DNA of 64,000 nt from an uncultured Granulosicoccaceae bacterium (GTDB lineage: Bacteria; Pseudomonadota; Gammaproteobacteria; Granulosicoccales; Granulosicoccaceae). The notes beneath the pieces are model-generated. The model worked only from the letters and a program-made list of their open reading frames with translations, searched no databases and was not told the DNA's origin. A program made the position numbers and the translations under genes. This document shows, in pieces, positions 8,967 to 17,337 of this stretch (position 1 is its first letter; every line of letters starts with the position of its first letter). The DNA lies in the NCBI GenBank assembly GCA_937931165.1, contig CALHCI010000084.1, positions 1 to 64,000 of the forward strand, read 5' to 3'.

Positions 8967-9734
8967 CTAGCCGTATTTAAGTCCTTCACTTGTATTCCCA
9001 CCTGACGGCGATTCTTGCGTGAGAGAATGGTCAAGACTGCTAATGAAGGCCTTTATCTGATGCGTCACATTACGATAGAACTCCCCGGTAGTCCCTCCCA
9101 GTTGACGAATACATTTTCCATGACTGGACCACAATACCGTTGCAGCAGCATATCCACACAGCCAAAACTGCAATCGCCAGTATGCCCGCCGCACTCCACC
9201 CTGTTTGGCGTACTGCTCTGCCAGCCGCGCGTTATGAAACCGCACATGACCATACTCATCTCTTAAGATAAGCGCACAGACATCACGCACTGCTTTATCC
9301 ATACAGTGGCAGCGCAACACAGAGTAATAGGAAGTACTGACCAATTCTGTCAGGGTGAGTATCTGGAGCTCGAATGACACGCCAAGCGTTTTTCGCAGCG
9401 TACAGAACAGTGAGAAACTCCAGTGGCTGTGAATCGGCTCAACACCGAAGCGCTGCAAAAGACCACCAAGCAGGCGGGAGTGTTCTTTCTCTTCATTGAA
9501 CCAGCTATCAACAATTGACTGAATATCAGACGATTGACAGCGGAAGCGCTCGGCATTAAAGGCAATCAGACTGGCAGGACCACCACCATCACCAAGCTGA
9601 AACTCACGCAGCGACTGAAACAACGCAGCCCGCGCACTTTGCGGCACGGTGACCGGCGCGTGCCAGTCCGGTTCTGCACGGTCCCGCTGATTGTCTGAAA
9701 AATATCCACGCCAGAAATCTGTATTCAATTGCAC
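8967..9734 (-). CDS. Ferritin-like (diiron) protein
   Basis: A 255-residue helical protein with a ferritin-like arrangement of metal ligands: DSWFNEEKEHSRLLG (E-x-x-H) about one third in and LRDEYGHVRFH (DE-x-x-H) later, with a Glu in TLTELVSTSYY between them. Such carboxylate-bridged diiron proteins include oxidases, desaturases and N-oxygenases; the subfamily is not recognised. The GTG at 9734 is chosen because GGGAGAA lies 6 nt upstream; an ATG at 9761 is in frame but falls inside a palindrome and -10-like TATAAT. It is the first gene of the cluster, 89 bp before the Ldi-like gene. Confidence 0.75.
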   Translation of the reverse strand: MQLNTDFWRGYFSDNQRDRAEPDWHAPVTVPQSARAALFQSLREFQLGDGGGPASLIAFNAERFRCQSSDIQSIVDSWFNEEKEHSRLLGGLLQRFGVEPIHSHWSFSLFCTLRKTLGVSFELQILTLTELVSTSYYSVLRCHCMDKAVRDVCALILRDEYGHVRFHNARLAEQYAKQGGVRRAYWRLQFWLCGYAAATVLWSSHGKCIRQLGGTTGEFYRNVTHQIKAFISSLDHSLTQESPSGGNTSEGLKYG

Positions 9735-9752
9735 TACGGCTTCTCCCAATAT

Positions 9753-9769
9753 ACTTTGCATTATAAAGT
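9753..9769. promoter_or_regulatory. 17-bp palindrome, copy 2, overlapping a -10 box
   Basis: ACTTTGCATTATAAAGT on the plus strand. On the minus strand it contains a perfect TATAAT (9760-9765) placed to drive the ferritin-like gene from a transcript start near 9753. Occupation by a repressor would block that promoter. Arms ACTTT and AAAGT are perfect; no convincing -35 box was found. Confidence 0.6.
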
Positions 9770-9783
9770 ACTTTGATTTATTC

Positions 9784-9800
9784 ACTTTGTAAAGCAAAGT
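9784..9800. promoter_or_regulatory. 17-bp palindrome, copy 3
   Basis: ACTTTGTAAAGCAAAGT, arms ACTTTG and CAAAGT with a 5-base spacer. Its centre lies 31 bp from the centre of copy 2, about three helical turns, consistent with two dimers of one regulator bound on the same DNA face. Confidence 0.6.
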
Positions 9801-9816
9801 TCAAAGAACTGTGCAC

Positions 9817-10068
9817 TCACACAGAGTTTCGTGACCAATCAGGAATAACGCACCAATCTAAATCAGTAGGGTGCCGTTGAATCGGAGGAGCAGTATTTGG
9901 AGAGAGAGTTGCCTGGCCCGTAAATTCGGCAAAGTGCAATAGCACACCAGAGGGCTCCCATACAAAAGTCACCGGCGCGCCATAGTCCCGGGGCTCAGGT
10001 GCTTTCAGCCTCGCCTTCCCATAATGGTCAGTCTTAACACACCAGCCATTAGAACAACCCTCGTCTGA
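9817..10068 (-). pseudogene. Start-less open frame, possible gene remnant
   Basis: Between the ferritin-like gene and the TauE gene, the minus strand has an 83-codon open frame preceded by a TGA and with no ATG. It encodes protein-like text such as WCVKTDHYGKARLKAPEP, TFVWEPSGVLLHFAEF and DLDWCVIPDW. It overlaps the tail of the TauE gene in another frame. This may be the surviving C-terminal part of a decayed gene or a chance open frame; a GTG about 30 codons in is the only plausible start. I do not recognise the family. Nothing else is seen in the gap. Confidence 0.3.
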
Positions 10069-10789
10069 TCAAATTAAGCCCGCTAAGACAAAATACAAGC
10101 AGCAGCACTTTATAAAACTGTGCAACGTTTAATCTGGACCGTAAACGTTCTCCGAGCGCAAACCCGAGTAACGTCGGAATAATCATCAGACCAGACCCGA
10201 TCAACAACTCTTTGCTCAAAATTCCGTTACTGATGTAGCCAAAAAACAACGGTATGGTTCCACACATGATCAAAAATCCGGTATGTGCCACAAAGTCATT
10301 TTTATCAAATTTTCGAGCGTGTAAATAAACCACCATAGCCGGTGACCAGATAGCGGTTAAACCTCCGATAACGCCGCCCGCAAAACCACCGACGAATTGA
10401 ACAGGCTTGTCGTATTGATCCGGTAGCCGCGGTGGCGCTTTGATCAGACTGGTGGCAGTCCACAACACCACCATAATACCGATACCGGCGACCAGCCACT
10501 GCAAAGGTACCATTGGCGCAAACAGTGATGAAAAATAGATTGTAACCATCATCGTTAAGCCAAATGGCCACAGCGTTGACAGCGAATTAGCCAGCTGCCC
10601 GCCACGATATATCTGCCAGCTGTTCGTCACCAGCGCCGGCAGCAGCAAAAACGAAATTGCCACGCGCGGGTCGACAAACTGCGCCATGATAGAAATAGTG
10701 ATTGTCGGCAGGCCAATGCCAATGGTGCCTTTTACCACCCCTGCAAACAGAAAGGCGCAAAAACCAATCAAAAACAACTCAAGGGCCAT
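10049..10789 (-). CDS. TauE/SafE family membrane exporter
   Basis: A 246-residue polytopic membrane protein with about eight hydrophobic segments. The opening LFLIGFCAFLFAGVVKGTIGIGLP is the repeated signature of the TauE/SafE family, which moves sulfite, sulfoacetate or other small organic anions; the second half-repeat appears as FVGGFAGGVIGGLTAIWSPAMV. It lies 25 bp after the N-formylglutamate hydrolase-like gene and is probably cotranscribed. The substrate cannot be read from the sequence; an exported acidic product of the neighbouring hydrolase would be consistent. Confidence 0.88.
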   Translation of the reverse strand: MALELFLIGFCAFLFAGVVKGTIGIGLPTITISIMAQFVDPRVAISFLLLPALVTNSWQIYRGGQLANSLSTLWPFGLTMMVTIYFSSLFAPMVPLQWLVAGIGIMVVLWTATSLIKAPPRLPDQYDKPVQFVGGFAGGVIGGLTAIWSPAMVVYLHARKFDKNDFVAHTGFLIMCGTIPLFFGYISNGILSKELLIGSGLMIIPTLLGFALGERLRSRLNVAQFYKVLLLVFCLSGLNLIRRGLF

Positions 10790-10814
10790 TAGCTATTCAC
10801 CATCCTGTTCACCA

Positions 10815-11588
10815 TTACCTGTTAACCAGCGCAATTAATGCGTTAACGGTAGCAGTGATACCTTCAGCACTACCACAATACTCATACGGCCAGTCAGACA
10901 CTGCTGCCCGAAACACAATCCGGTTAACCGATGCAATCTCTACCTGTACAGCTGAAATCCCCAACTGCTCAACGGCAAAACGAGTGACAGTATGGTTGCG
11001 CAATCCGCCAGTGAAGCGCGGATGATCCGTCACCACACTTTGCCTGTGTTGCTCGGCTCCGACCCCTGGTGGCAACGGCACCCCGTCAATCAGTTCAAGC
11101 GGCGGTGGGACAGCGTCAGCACTGACTACTTCAAAACCGTGCCTGGTAAAAGGTGCTATCACGTCGAAATGACGGCAAGCGCGCCCGTGCATAGTGCCCA
11201 ACGCCACACCCATATGATGTCGGTTCGTCATACCATGCAGATCAATGACAAACCGTATGCCATGTTGCAGCACCAGTTCTGCCACACGGGATTTATACGC
11301 GCCCAGAGTCACCCAGTTTGGATCTTCATCAGATTTATACCGTGTATAAATTGCATGGCAGCCGGTCAGACCTGCAACTTGTTTCGCCAGTGCAGCGGTA
11401 AACTCCTCAGACATTTTTTCAACCCCGTCACGCATATGCCGACATGCATGGGGCGCAGACACCAGCACCGGTACAGAGCCTTCTATACAGCAAAACCACG
11501 GCACTTCTCCAACAGCGATGCTGCGCGGAAAAATCTCGCTTTCGAACTGCTGCAACTGCAACAACAGCTCAGACGTGTTGGTGATCAA
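10815..11588 (-). CDS. N-formylglutamate amidohydrolase-family protein
   Basis: A 257-residue zinc hydrolase-like protein. The block VPVLVSAPHACRHMRDG, followed by FVIDLHGM near residue 115 and FTGGLRNHTVTRF with AVQVEIAS toward the end, follows the family that hydrolyses N-formylglutamate to glutamate and formate in histidine breakdown. No hut genes are nearby, so the substrate may be another N-acyl amino acid. It heads a two-gene unit with the TauE-like exporter. The start at 11588 (MITNTSELL) is the first ATG in frame. Confidence 0.8.
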   Translation of the reverse strand: MITNTSELLLQLQQFESEIFPRSIAVGEVPWFCCIEGSVPVLVSAPHACRHMRDGVEKMSEEFTAALAKQVAGLTGCHAIYTRYKSDEDPNWVTLGAYKSRVAELVLQHGIRFVIDLHGMTNRHHMGVALGTMHGRACRHFDVIAPFTRHGFEVVSADAVPPPLELIDGVPLPPGVGAEQHRQSVVTDHPRFTGGLRNHTVTRFAVEQLGISAVQVEIASVNRIVFRAAVSDWPYEYCGSAEGITATVNALIALVNR

Positions 11589-11826
11589 TCGTTTTCCTGG
11601 GCATGTGCGCCTGTACGAGAATTCGGGTCACAGCAATCTTTAAAAGAGCATATCCCGCAGGCAACTGGTTTCACAGTGATTTATGGGTAAATTAGAATCA
11701 ACATTTCGCCGGCACCATCAATCACTGCAATCAGATGCGACAGCAACACAATGAAAGTGACATCACACCATTGCCCTGACTCAACAATGTGCCAGAATCA
11801 CTATTTCGATTACACGGCATTGATTA
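11589..11826. other. Intergenic region, divergent promoters expected
   Basis: 238 bp between the divergent hydrolase and amidotransferase genes. A long frame covering part of it on the plus strand is antisense to the hydrolase and not credible. No clear promoter, operator or RNA structure was recognised. Confidence 0.4.
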
Positions 11827-12519
11827 GTGAAGATTGGCATTCTGGAAACCGGCTATCCTCCGGAAAACACCATTGAAGAGCACGGCAACTACCCGCTGGC
11901 TTTTATGAAACTGCTGGACGGCTTTGGCTTTACTTTTGAAAGCTGGGCAGCACTGGAAGGAGAGCTACCGGATAGTGTCACCGAAATGGACGGCTGGCTG
12001 GTCACCGGATCAAAGTATGGAGCTTACGAGGACTTGCCGTGGATTAAACCACTGGAAAACTTTCTGGCACAGGCCTACGCGCAGAACATTCCAATTGTCG
12101 GCATCTGTTTCGGTCATCAAATACTGGCACAGGCGCTTGGCGGAAAGGTAGAAAAGTTCGCCGGCGGCTGGAGCGTCGGAAAAGTTGATTACCAGCTCAA
12201 CGATAATGCCGAAGCAGTACCGTTGTACGCCTGGCACCAGGATCAGGTGGTGGAGCTGCCGGCAGAGGCAACAGTCGTCGGCTCAACCGATTTCTGCCAG
12301 TATGCTGCGCTGCAATACGGTAATAAAGCTTACAGCATTCAGCCGCATCCGGAATTCAGTCGGGAGTACATCACCGATCTGCTGGCCGCGCGCAAAGATG
12401 TGCTGCCGGCAAAAATAGCCGCCCTGGCGGCAGATTCAATTGCCAGTGGCGACACCAACTCCAGAGCTATCGCCGAAAAAATCGCCCGCTTCTTTCAGCT
12501 CGAGCGCAGCCAGGCCTGA
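11827..12519 (+). CDS. Type 1 glutamine amidotransferase
   Basis: A 230-residue class I glutamine amidotransferase. The nucleophile elbow GICFGHQILAQALGG (Cys near residue 98) and the His-x-Glu of QPHPEFSREY (near 180) complete the catalytic triad; WLVTGSKYGAYEDLPWI is the oxyanion region. It is a stand-alone amidotransferase similar to the GuaA N-terminal domain, with no synthetase domain beside it. The start is GTG at 11827, the first codon giving the family KIGILETG opening. It could act on gamma-glutamyl compounds or supply ammonia to an unlinked partner; the substrate is unknown. Confidence 0.88.
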   Translation: MKIGILETGYPPENTIEEHGNYPLAFMKLLDGFGFTFESWAALEGELPDSVTEMDGWLVTGSKYGAYEDLPWIKPLENFLAQAYAQNIPIVGICFGHQILAQALGGKVEKFAGGWSVGKVDYQLNDNAEAVPLYAWHQDQVVELPAEATVVGSTDFCQYAALQYGNKAYSIQPHPEFSREYITDLLAARKDVLPAKIAALAADSIASGDTNSRAIAEKIARFFQLERSQA

Positions 12520-12540
12520 AAGTACCGTCACCGCGACCGT

Positions 12541-12650
12541 CGAAAAAGGCACGAACACCCACCTCCCGCTTGCGGGAGTCAGCGTCTAAGCGCCGGGGAG
12601 GGCTCTCTACCCCGCTTTTACTCGTTTAAAACCACTCACAACCTCCCCGG
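12541..12650 (+). repeat. REP-like palindromic element, copy A
   Basis: Contains CTCCCGC-TT-GCGGGAG (12563-12578, perfect 7-bp arms), followed by TCAGCGTCTAAGCGCCGGGGAGGG, with a second pairing of CCGGGGAGG (12593-12601) to CCTCCCCGG (12642-12650). It lies after the amidotransferase gene. Copy C at 28.6 kb is the same unit in reverse; copies B and D share the core hairpin. No T-run follows, so it is not a typical terminator. Confidence 0.75.
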
Positions 12651-12684
12651 TCCCGCACTTTGTCGTTTTACGCACAGATATTGC

Positions 12685-12700
12685 AATTAAATATTTAATT
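12685..12700. promoter_or_regulatory. AT-rich perfect palindrome upstream of the cysD fusion gene
   Basis: AATTAAATATTTAATT, a perfect 16-bp palindrome, lies 17 bp before the TTG start of the transposase-domain/CysD gene, in the only strongly AT-rich stretch of the area. It could be an operator, including for the helix-turn-helix domain encoded just downstream, or simply part of the promoter. Confidence 0.4.
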
Positions 12701-12717
12701 TTCTCAATTATAGTTTA

Positions 12718-14478
12718 TTGTTTAATAAAACCAACGCTACTACTGACATGTGCAGCGATACTACAGACACCAGTAAATTCAACGAACGCCGCAGAAAAGC
12801 GGTTAAATTGCGCCTTGAAGGTCGTAAAATCGCAGATATTGCAGAGATCGTCGATCTCTCTGCCCCTACTATTATTGCTGCACACAAACAGTTTCTGGCT
12901 GGAGGATGGCCTGCTGTTGACGCGAACCCTCGAGGGAGGAAAGCGGGAAATCTCGCATTGTCAGATGACTTGCTGGATCTGGTACAGCAGGCGGCAGTCG
13001 GCAATCCAAACGATTCCGTCCCCTGGTCACTGCAACTTCTGGAGCAGCACTGCCGGGATACGCACGGCGCTAAAATCAGCGCCCGCTCTCTGGGCAGCTA
13101 CCTGGACCAGTGGGGCCTGAGCGCTGAAAACGAGTACACCCGCTGCAAAGATGGGGGCGCTCAACTCGACTGGCTCAACACCACCTACAAATCATTGACG
13201 CAGTCCGCCCGTCGCAACAATGCCACTGTTTTCTGGATGGGGCGCCACAGCACCAGCCACCAAGACGAAAATGTATCGGCAGTTTATGCCCACACCACAC
13301 GCGGCAAATACTACTGGACGGCAGAAAAGACCTCTAACCATGTTTCGCAGGCCAAAGATTTTCTGCAACGGTTAACCGTTGCCGCCAGTGGCCCCGTTGC
13401 GGTTGTGCTGTCAGACCAGATCCTGATCAATGACGCCGACTTTCAGCAATTTGTGCAGGCCACAGATCAGATCACTGTGATCCCGCACCCCGATAACCAG
13501 ATTTCTACACATGAGCCCTCAGTGACGACACCCACTGAAGCTGAAACCAATCTATTAAACAGGAAACACGACACCATGACGTCGCTTACCCATCTTCAAC
13601 GGCTGGAAGCCGAAAGCATTCACATCATGCGCGAGGTCGTTGCCAACGCTGACAAGCCGGTGATGCTCTATTCAATCGGTAAAGACAGCGCAGTAATGCT
13701 TCATTTGGCAATGAAAGCTTTCTACCCCGCCAAACCTCCGTTCGCCCTGCTGCATGTTGATACCGGCTGGAAATTCCAGGAGATGTACGAGTTCAGAGAC
13801 AAAACAGCCAAACAACATGGCCTTGAACTCATCGCCCACATCAACAAAGAAGGCGTTGAGAAAGACGTTAACCCGTTTACGCACGGCTCTGCGCTACATA
13901 CTGACATTATGAAAACCCAGGCATTGCGACAAGCACTCGACAAGCACGGGTTTGATGTCGCACTTGGCGGCGCAAGACGCGATGAAGAAGCATCACGTGC
14001 CAAAGAACGAATCTTTTCGTTCCGCACACCGGAACACCACTGGGATCCCAAAAATCAAAGGCCAGAGCTTTGGAGCCTGTACAACACTCACAAGATGCCG
14101 GGCGAGTCTATTCGTGCTTTCCCGATCTCCAACTGGACAGAGCTGGATATCTGGCAGTACATCTACAAAGAAGACATTCCGGTGGTACCGCTGTACTTCG
14201 CTGCCAAACGCCCGGTAGTACTGCGCGACGGTCAACTCATTATGGTCGATGACAATCGACTGCCAATGAATCCCGGTGAAGCACCGCTAATGAAAACGGT
14301 TCGTTTTCGCACACTCGGGTGCTACCCGTTAACCGCTGCTATTGAATCTAAAGCCACCACAGTGCCTGAAATCATCCGGGAAACCCTCGAGGCAGAAGGC
14401 TCTGAACGCGAAGGCAGAATGATCGATCACGACAGCGCAGCATCAATGGAACGTAAAAAACAGGAGGGCTATTTCTAA
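12718..14478 (+). CDS. cysD: CysD (sulfate adenylyltransferase subunit 2) fused to IS630-like domesticated transposase domain
   Basis: A 586-codon frame with two parts. Residues 24-110 read as helix-turn-helix DNA-binding segments of IS630/winged-helix type ([23 protein letters not shown]). Residues 160-262 resemble the IS630 DDE core, but the expected acidic residues are absent (VFWMGRH and [10 protein letters not shown] replace the usual motifs). After a disordered linker, residues 287-586 are a complete CysD: PP-loop [28 protein letters not shown] and the LGCYPLT tail, the subunit that makes APS from sulfate and ATP. CysD alone can begin at ATG 13576 behind AGGAAA, so two products are possible. 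The long-form start (TTG 12718 or ATG 12748) has no clear ribosome site. It overlaps cysNC by 1 bp. Confidence 0.9.
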   Translation: MFNKTNATTDMCSDTTDTSKFNERRRKAVKLRLEGRKIADIAEIVDLSAPTIIAAHKQFLAGGWPAVDANPRGRKAGNLALSDDLLDLVQQAAVGNPNDSVPWSLQLLEQHCRDTHGAKISARSLGSYLDQWGLSAENEYTRCKDGGAQLDWLNTTYKSLTQSARRNNATVFWMGRHSTSHQDENVSAVYAHTTRGKYYWTAEKTSNHVSQAKDFLQRLTVAASGPVAVVLSDQILINDADFQQFVQATDQITVIPHPDNQISTHEPSVTTPTEAETNLLNRKHDTMTSLTHLQRLEAESIHIMREVVANADKPVMLYSIGKDSAVMLHLAMKAFYPAKPPFALLHVDTGWKFQEMYEFRDKTAKQHGLELIAHINKEGVEKDVNPFTHGSALHTDIMKTQALRQALDKHGFDVALGGARRDEEASRAKERIFSFRTPEHHWDPKNQRPELWSLYNTHKMPGESIRAFPISNWTELDIWQYIYKEDIPVVPLYFAAKRPVVLRDGQLIMVDDNRLPMNPGEAPLMKTVRFRTLGCYPLTAAIESKATTVPEIIRETLEAEGSEREGRMIDHDSAASMERKKQEGYF

Positions 14479-16391
14479 TGGCCGTTGCAAATAAAAAAAT
14501 AGAAAAAAATATTCAGACTCTTCTTGAGCAAAGCGAGAAGAAAGACATGCTGCGCTTTATCACCTGCGGCAGTGTTGATGATGGTAAAAGCACACTGGTA
14601 GGCCGACTGCTATTTGAAACAAAGTCACTACCTGAAGATCACATCGAAAGCGCAAAGGCAGCATCAGTCAAGCACGGCACACAAGGCAAAGACCTAGACC
14701 TTGCACTAGTGGTTGACGGACTCAGCGCTGAACGTGAACAAGGCATTACTATTGATGTGGCCTACCGTTACTTCAACACAGAAAAACGTAAATTTATTAT
14801 TGCAGATACACCAGGCCATGTGCAGTACACACGCAACATGATCACCGGCGCTTCCAATGCAGATGCCGCGATTATCCTGGTAGACGCTCGCAAAGGTGTA
14901 CTGACTCAAACTAAAAGACACTTGTATCTGATATCACTGGTTGGCATAAGTAACGTGGTGCTGGCCGTCAACAAAATGGATCTGGTAAAATATTCAGAAG
15001 AGAAATACCAGGAGATTGTTGAAGAGTTTCAGAGCATTGCTAAAGATCACGGCATCGATCAGGTAACGGCTATACCAGTATCGGCACTGCAAGGTGACAA
15101 TATTATTACACCCAGCCAGCAGACACCCTGGTATCACGGCACAACGTTACTTTCCTGCCTTGAGACTTTAAAAATAGAATCAGAATCCAGCATTGACATG
15201 CCTTTCCGACTGCCGGTGCAATGGGTTAACCGACCCAACCTCGACTTCCGCGGTTTTGCCGGCACGGTCGCAAGCGGGCGGATAAAAGTGGGTGAGCAGA
15301 TCAGGGTTCAACCCTCCGGCAAGACCAGCCAGATCGAACGAATTGTCACCTTCGACGGCGACTTGCAGGAAGCCATTGCAGGCCAGGCAATTACCGTCAC
15401 ACTGAAAGATGAAATCGATATTTCACGTGGCGATATTATCTCTACCACCGACACACCTGCCAGTACCGCAAACCAGTTTGAAAGCACATTGGTATGGATG
15501 GATGAAGAGCCATTACTACCCGGCCGTGAGTACGCACTAAAGTGCGGGACGGCGACTGCAGTTGCTACCGTTACCGACATTAAGTACGAAATTAATGTGG
15601 ATACGCTGGAGCACAATGCCTCTAAAAAACTGGAGCTCAACGATATCGGTCTGTGCAACATTAACCTGGACAGACAGATCGCCTTTGACGACTACAACGA
15701 CAACAAGACTACCGGCAGTTACATACTGATAGACCGCTTAACAAATAGCACTGTAGCTGCCGGCACACTTAACTTTGCACTCAGACGCTCGCAGAATATT
15801 CATATGCAGGCAGTCGATGTTGACAAGACCGTGCGCTCAGACCTTAAAGCACAAAAATCCTGTGTGGTCTGGTTTACCGGATTGTCCGGCTCCGGCAAGT
15901 CAACTATTGCCAATATTGTTGAGAAGAAACTCGCTGAACAGGGCAAACATACCTACCTGCTGGACGGTGACAATGTTCGCCACGGTCTTAACAAGGATCT
16001 CGGCTTTACCGACGAAGACCGCGTAGAGAACATCCGACGCATTGGTGAAGTTTCACGACTGATGGTAGACAGCGGACTGATTGTACTGACCGCATTTATT
16101 TCTCCGTTTATTGCAGAACGCAAAATGGCGAGAGATCTGCTCGAAGATGGTGAATTCCTGGAGGTATATGTTGAGACACCACTGGCTGTGGCAGAACAAC
16201 GTGACCCGAAAGGCTTGTACAAAAAGGCGCGTCGCGGGGACCTTAAAAACTTCACGGGTATCGACTCACCTTACGAACGACCGGAGTCACCTGAAATTCT
16301 GGTAGATACTTCCTCTATGTCTGCAGAGCAGTGTGCCGAGAAAGTCATCAGTATTATGAAGCAACGGGGTATTATAAAAAATCCCGAGTAA
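14478..16391 (+). CDS. cysNC: Bifunctional sulfate adenylyltransferase subunit 1 / APS kinase
   Basis: 637 residues. The N-terminal GTPase (CysN) has G1 GSVDDGKST near residue 31, DTPGH near 112 and NKMD near 168, followed by elongation-factor-like beta barrels; it drives APS synthesis by CysD. From about residue 455 an APS kinase domain (CysC) carries the P-loop GLSGSGKST and LDGDNVRHGLNKDLGF, making PAPS. The ATG overlaps the cysD TAA, giving strict coupling. The pair forms a complete sulfate activation unit; a second, unrelated ATP sulfurylase (sat) occurs 5 kb away. Confidence 0.97.
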   Translation: MAVANKKIEKNIQTLLEQSEKKDMLRFITCGSVDDGKSTLVGRLLFETKSLPEDHIESAKAASVKHGTQGKDLDLALVVDGLSAEREQGITIDVAYRYFNTEKRKFIIADTPGHVQYTRNMITGASNADAAIILVDARKGVLTQTKRHLYLISLVGISNVVLAVNKMDLVKYSEEKYQEIVEEFQSIAKDHGIDQVTAIPVSALQGDNIITPSQQTPWYHGTTLLSCLETLKIESESSIDMPFRLPVQWVNRPNLDFRGFAGTVASGRIKVGEQIRVQPSGKTSQIERIVTFDGDLQEAIAGQAITVTLKDEIDISRGDIISTTDTPASTANQFESTLVWMDEEPLLPGREYALKCGTATAVATVTDIKYEINVDTLEHNASKKLELNDIGLCNINLDRQIAFDDYNDNKTTGSYILIDRLTNSTVAAGTLNFALRRSQNIHMQAVDVDKTVRSDLKAQKSCVVWFTGLSGSGKSTIANIVEKKLAEQGKHTYLLDGDNVRHGLNKDLGFTDEDRVENIRRIGEVSRLMVDSGLIVLTAFISPFIAERKMARDLLEDGEFLEVYVETPLAVAEQRDPKGLYKKARRGDLKNFTGIDSPYERPESPEILVDTSSMSAEQCAEKVISIMKQRGIIKNPE

Positions 16392-16410
16392 CCGGCGTCG
16401 TTGTAAAAGG

Positions 16411-16470
16411 CACGATACCACCCTCCCTTCGTGGGAGGGTCGGAGCCTTAGCAACAGGGAAGGTACTCCA
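16411..16470 (+). repeat. REP-like palindromic element, copy B
   Basis: ACCCTCCC (16420-16427) and GGGAGGGT (16433-16440) form perfect 8-bp arms around TTCGT, followed by TCGGAGCCTTAGCAACAGGG, similar to the downstream part of copies A and C. It sits after the cysNC stop. No T-tract follows. Confidence 0.7.
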
Positions 16471-16509
16471 CCGCAGCCAGCACTCGTTTCAAGCTAAGTC
16501 CAACAACCA

Positions 16510-17253
16510 TCAATTCCCATCATACTCCAGTATCAACGCAGCGTGATCACTCAATATTTCCCGTCGCCCCTCAGTGCGACCAGGCCATTCATGTCGAAAA
16601 CCATTTAGTCGATCTATAAGCGCCGGATGCACAAACATTTGATCAAGCCTGAAGCCATTTCTGCCATTCGGTGAATACCACGTAAACTCACGCCCTTGCG
16701 GGTAAAGGTGGCGAAACACATCACGCCAGCCAAGCCGCTCTATCGATTCAATCCAGTCGTGCTCTGTACGATTAAAGGTTCTGGCTTCTTCGTCGAGATC
16801 AATTTTTCCCGAGTTAGTATCACCTATCATCAGTGCCGGCTGCCCGCGCCAGTGTTCAAGTACGTCAATAACAGATTGCTGAAACGGATACTTGAGCCCG
16901 GTAGACCGGTTGGGCACGTGTAACGCCATCACACAAAACGGCTGCGGTGCCGCAACATTTACTGACAGCCATCGATAGTCATTATCAGGTGCACGTTTCA
17001 GCGGCATTTTTCTGATAGGCCATTTAGAGGCCACCAGCAACGCATTGCGCGCCGGGGTTTTGCGACTGGCGGTAGTTTTTTGAAAGGGGTATCCGTTGGC
17101 CGCCAGCGACTCGGCAATGCTAATACTTGGTGGCGTACCTCTGAATTCAGACAATGCTATTACATCAGCATTTTGTCTGATCAGATAGTCGGATATTTGG
17201 TCGCACCTGACGCCACCGCCCGCACGAATGTTCCAGGCGATACACTTGACCAT
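16510..17253 (-). CDS. Endonuclease/exonuclease/phosphatase family protein
   Basis: A 247-residue metal-dependent phosphohydrolase of the EEP fold (DNase I/AP endonuclease relatives). Characteristic pieces are AWNIRAGGG near the start, VIALSEFRG (catalytic Glu), MIGDTNSGKIDLD (Asp-Asn pair), RLDQMF and ILSDHAAL with the C-terminal Asp-His. The ATG at 17253 (MVKCIAWN) is preferred to an upstream TTG at 17268. No signal peptide is seen. It is monocistronic and convergent with cysNC. The substrate (nucleic acid, phospholipid or inositol phosphate) cannot be read from sequence. Confidence 0.88.
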   Translation of the reverse strand: MVKCIAWNIRAGGGVRCDQISDYLIRQNADVIALSEFRGTPPSISIAESLAANGYPFQKTTASRKTPARNALLVASKWPIRKMPLKRAPDNDYRWLSVNVAAPQPFCVMALHVPNRSTGLKYPFQQSVIDVLEHWRGQPALMIGDTNSGKIDLDEEARTFNRTEHDWIESIERLGWRDVFRHLYPQGREFTWYSPNGRNGFRLDQMFVHPALIDRLNGFRHEWPGRTEGRREILSDHAALILEYDGN

Positions 17254-17337
17254 AATGGTGCGAACCAACCAGCTAGAATCAGCCGCTACCTTGCACTAAT
17301 CTGACTCACGAATCCAGACACCGGCGACGAATTATCG

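Noticed and set aside
10992-11690. 232-codon plus-strand frame
   Set aside because: Antisense to the N-formylglutamate hydrolase-like gene, whose motifs are clear; composition is not protein-like.
12563-12614. Intrinsic terminator after the amidotransferase gene
   Set aside because: The stem is strong but lacks a T-run, and the same element recurs elsewhere, so a REP-like repeat explains it better.
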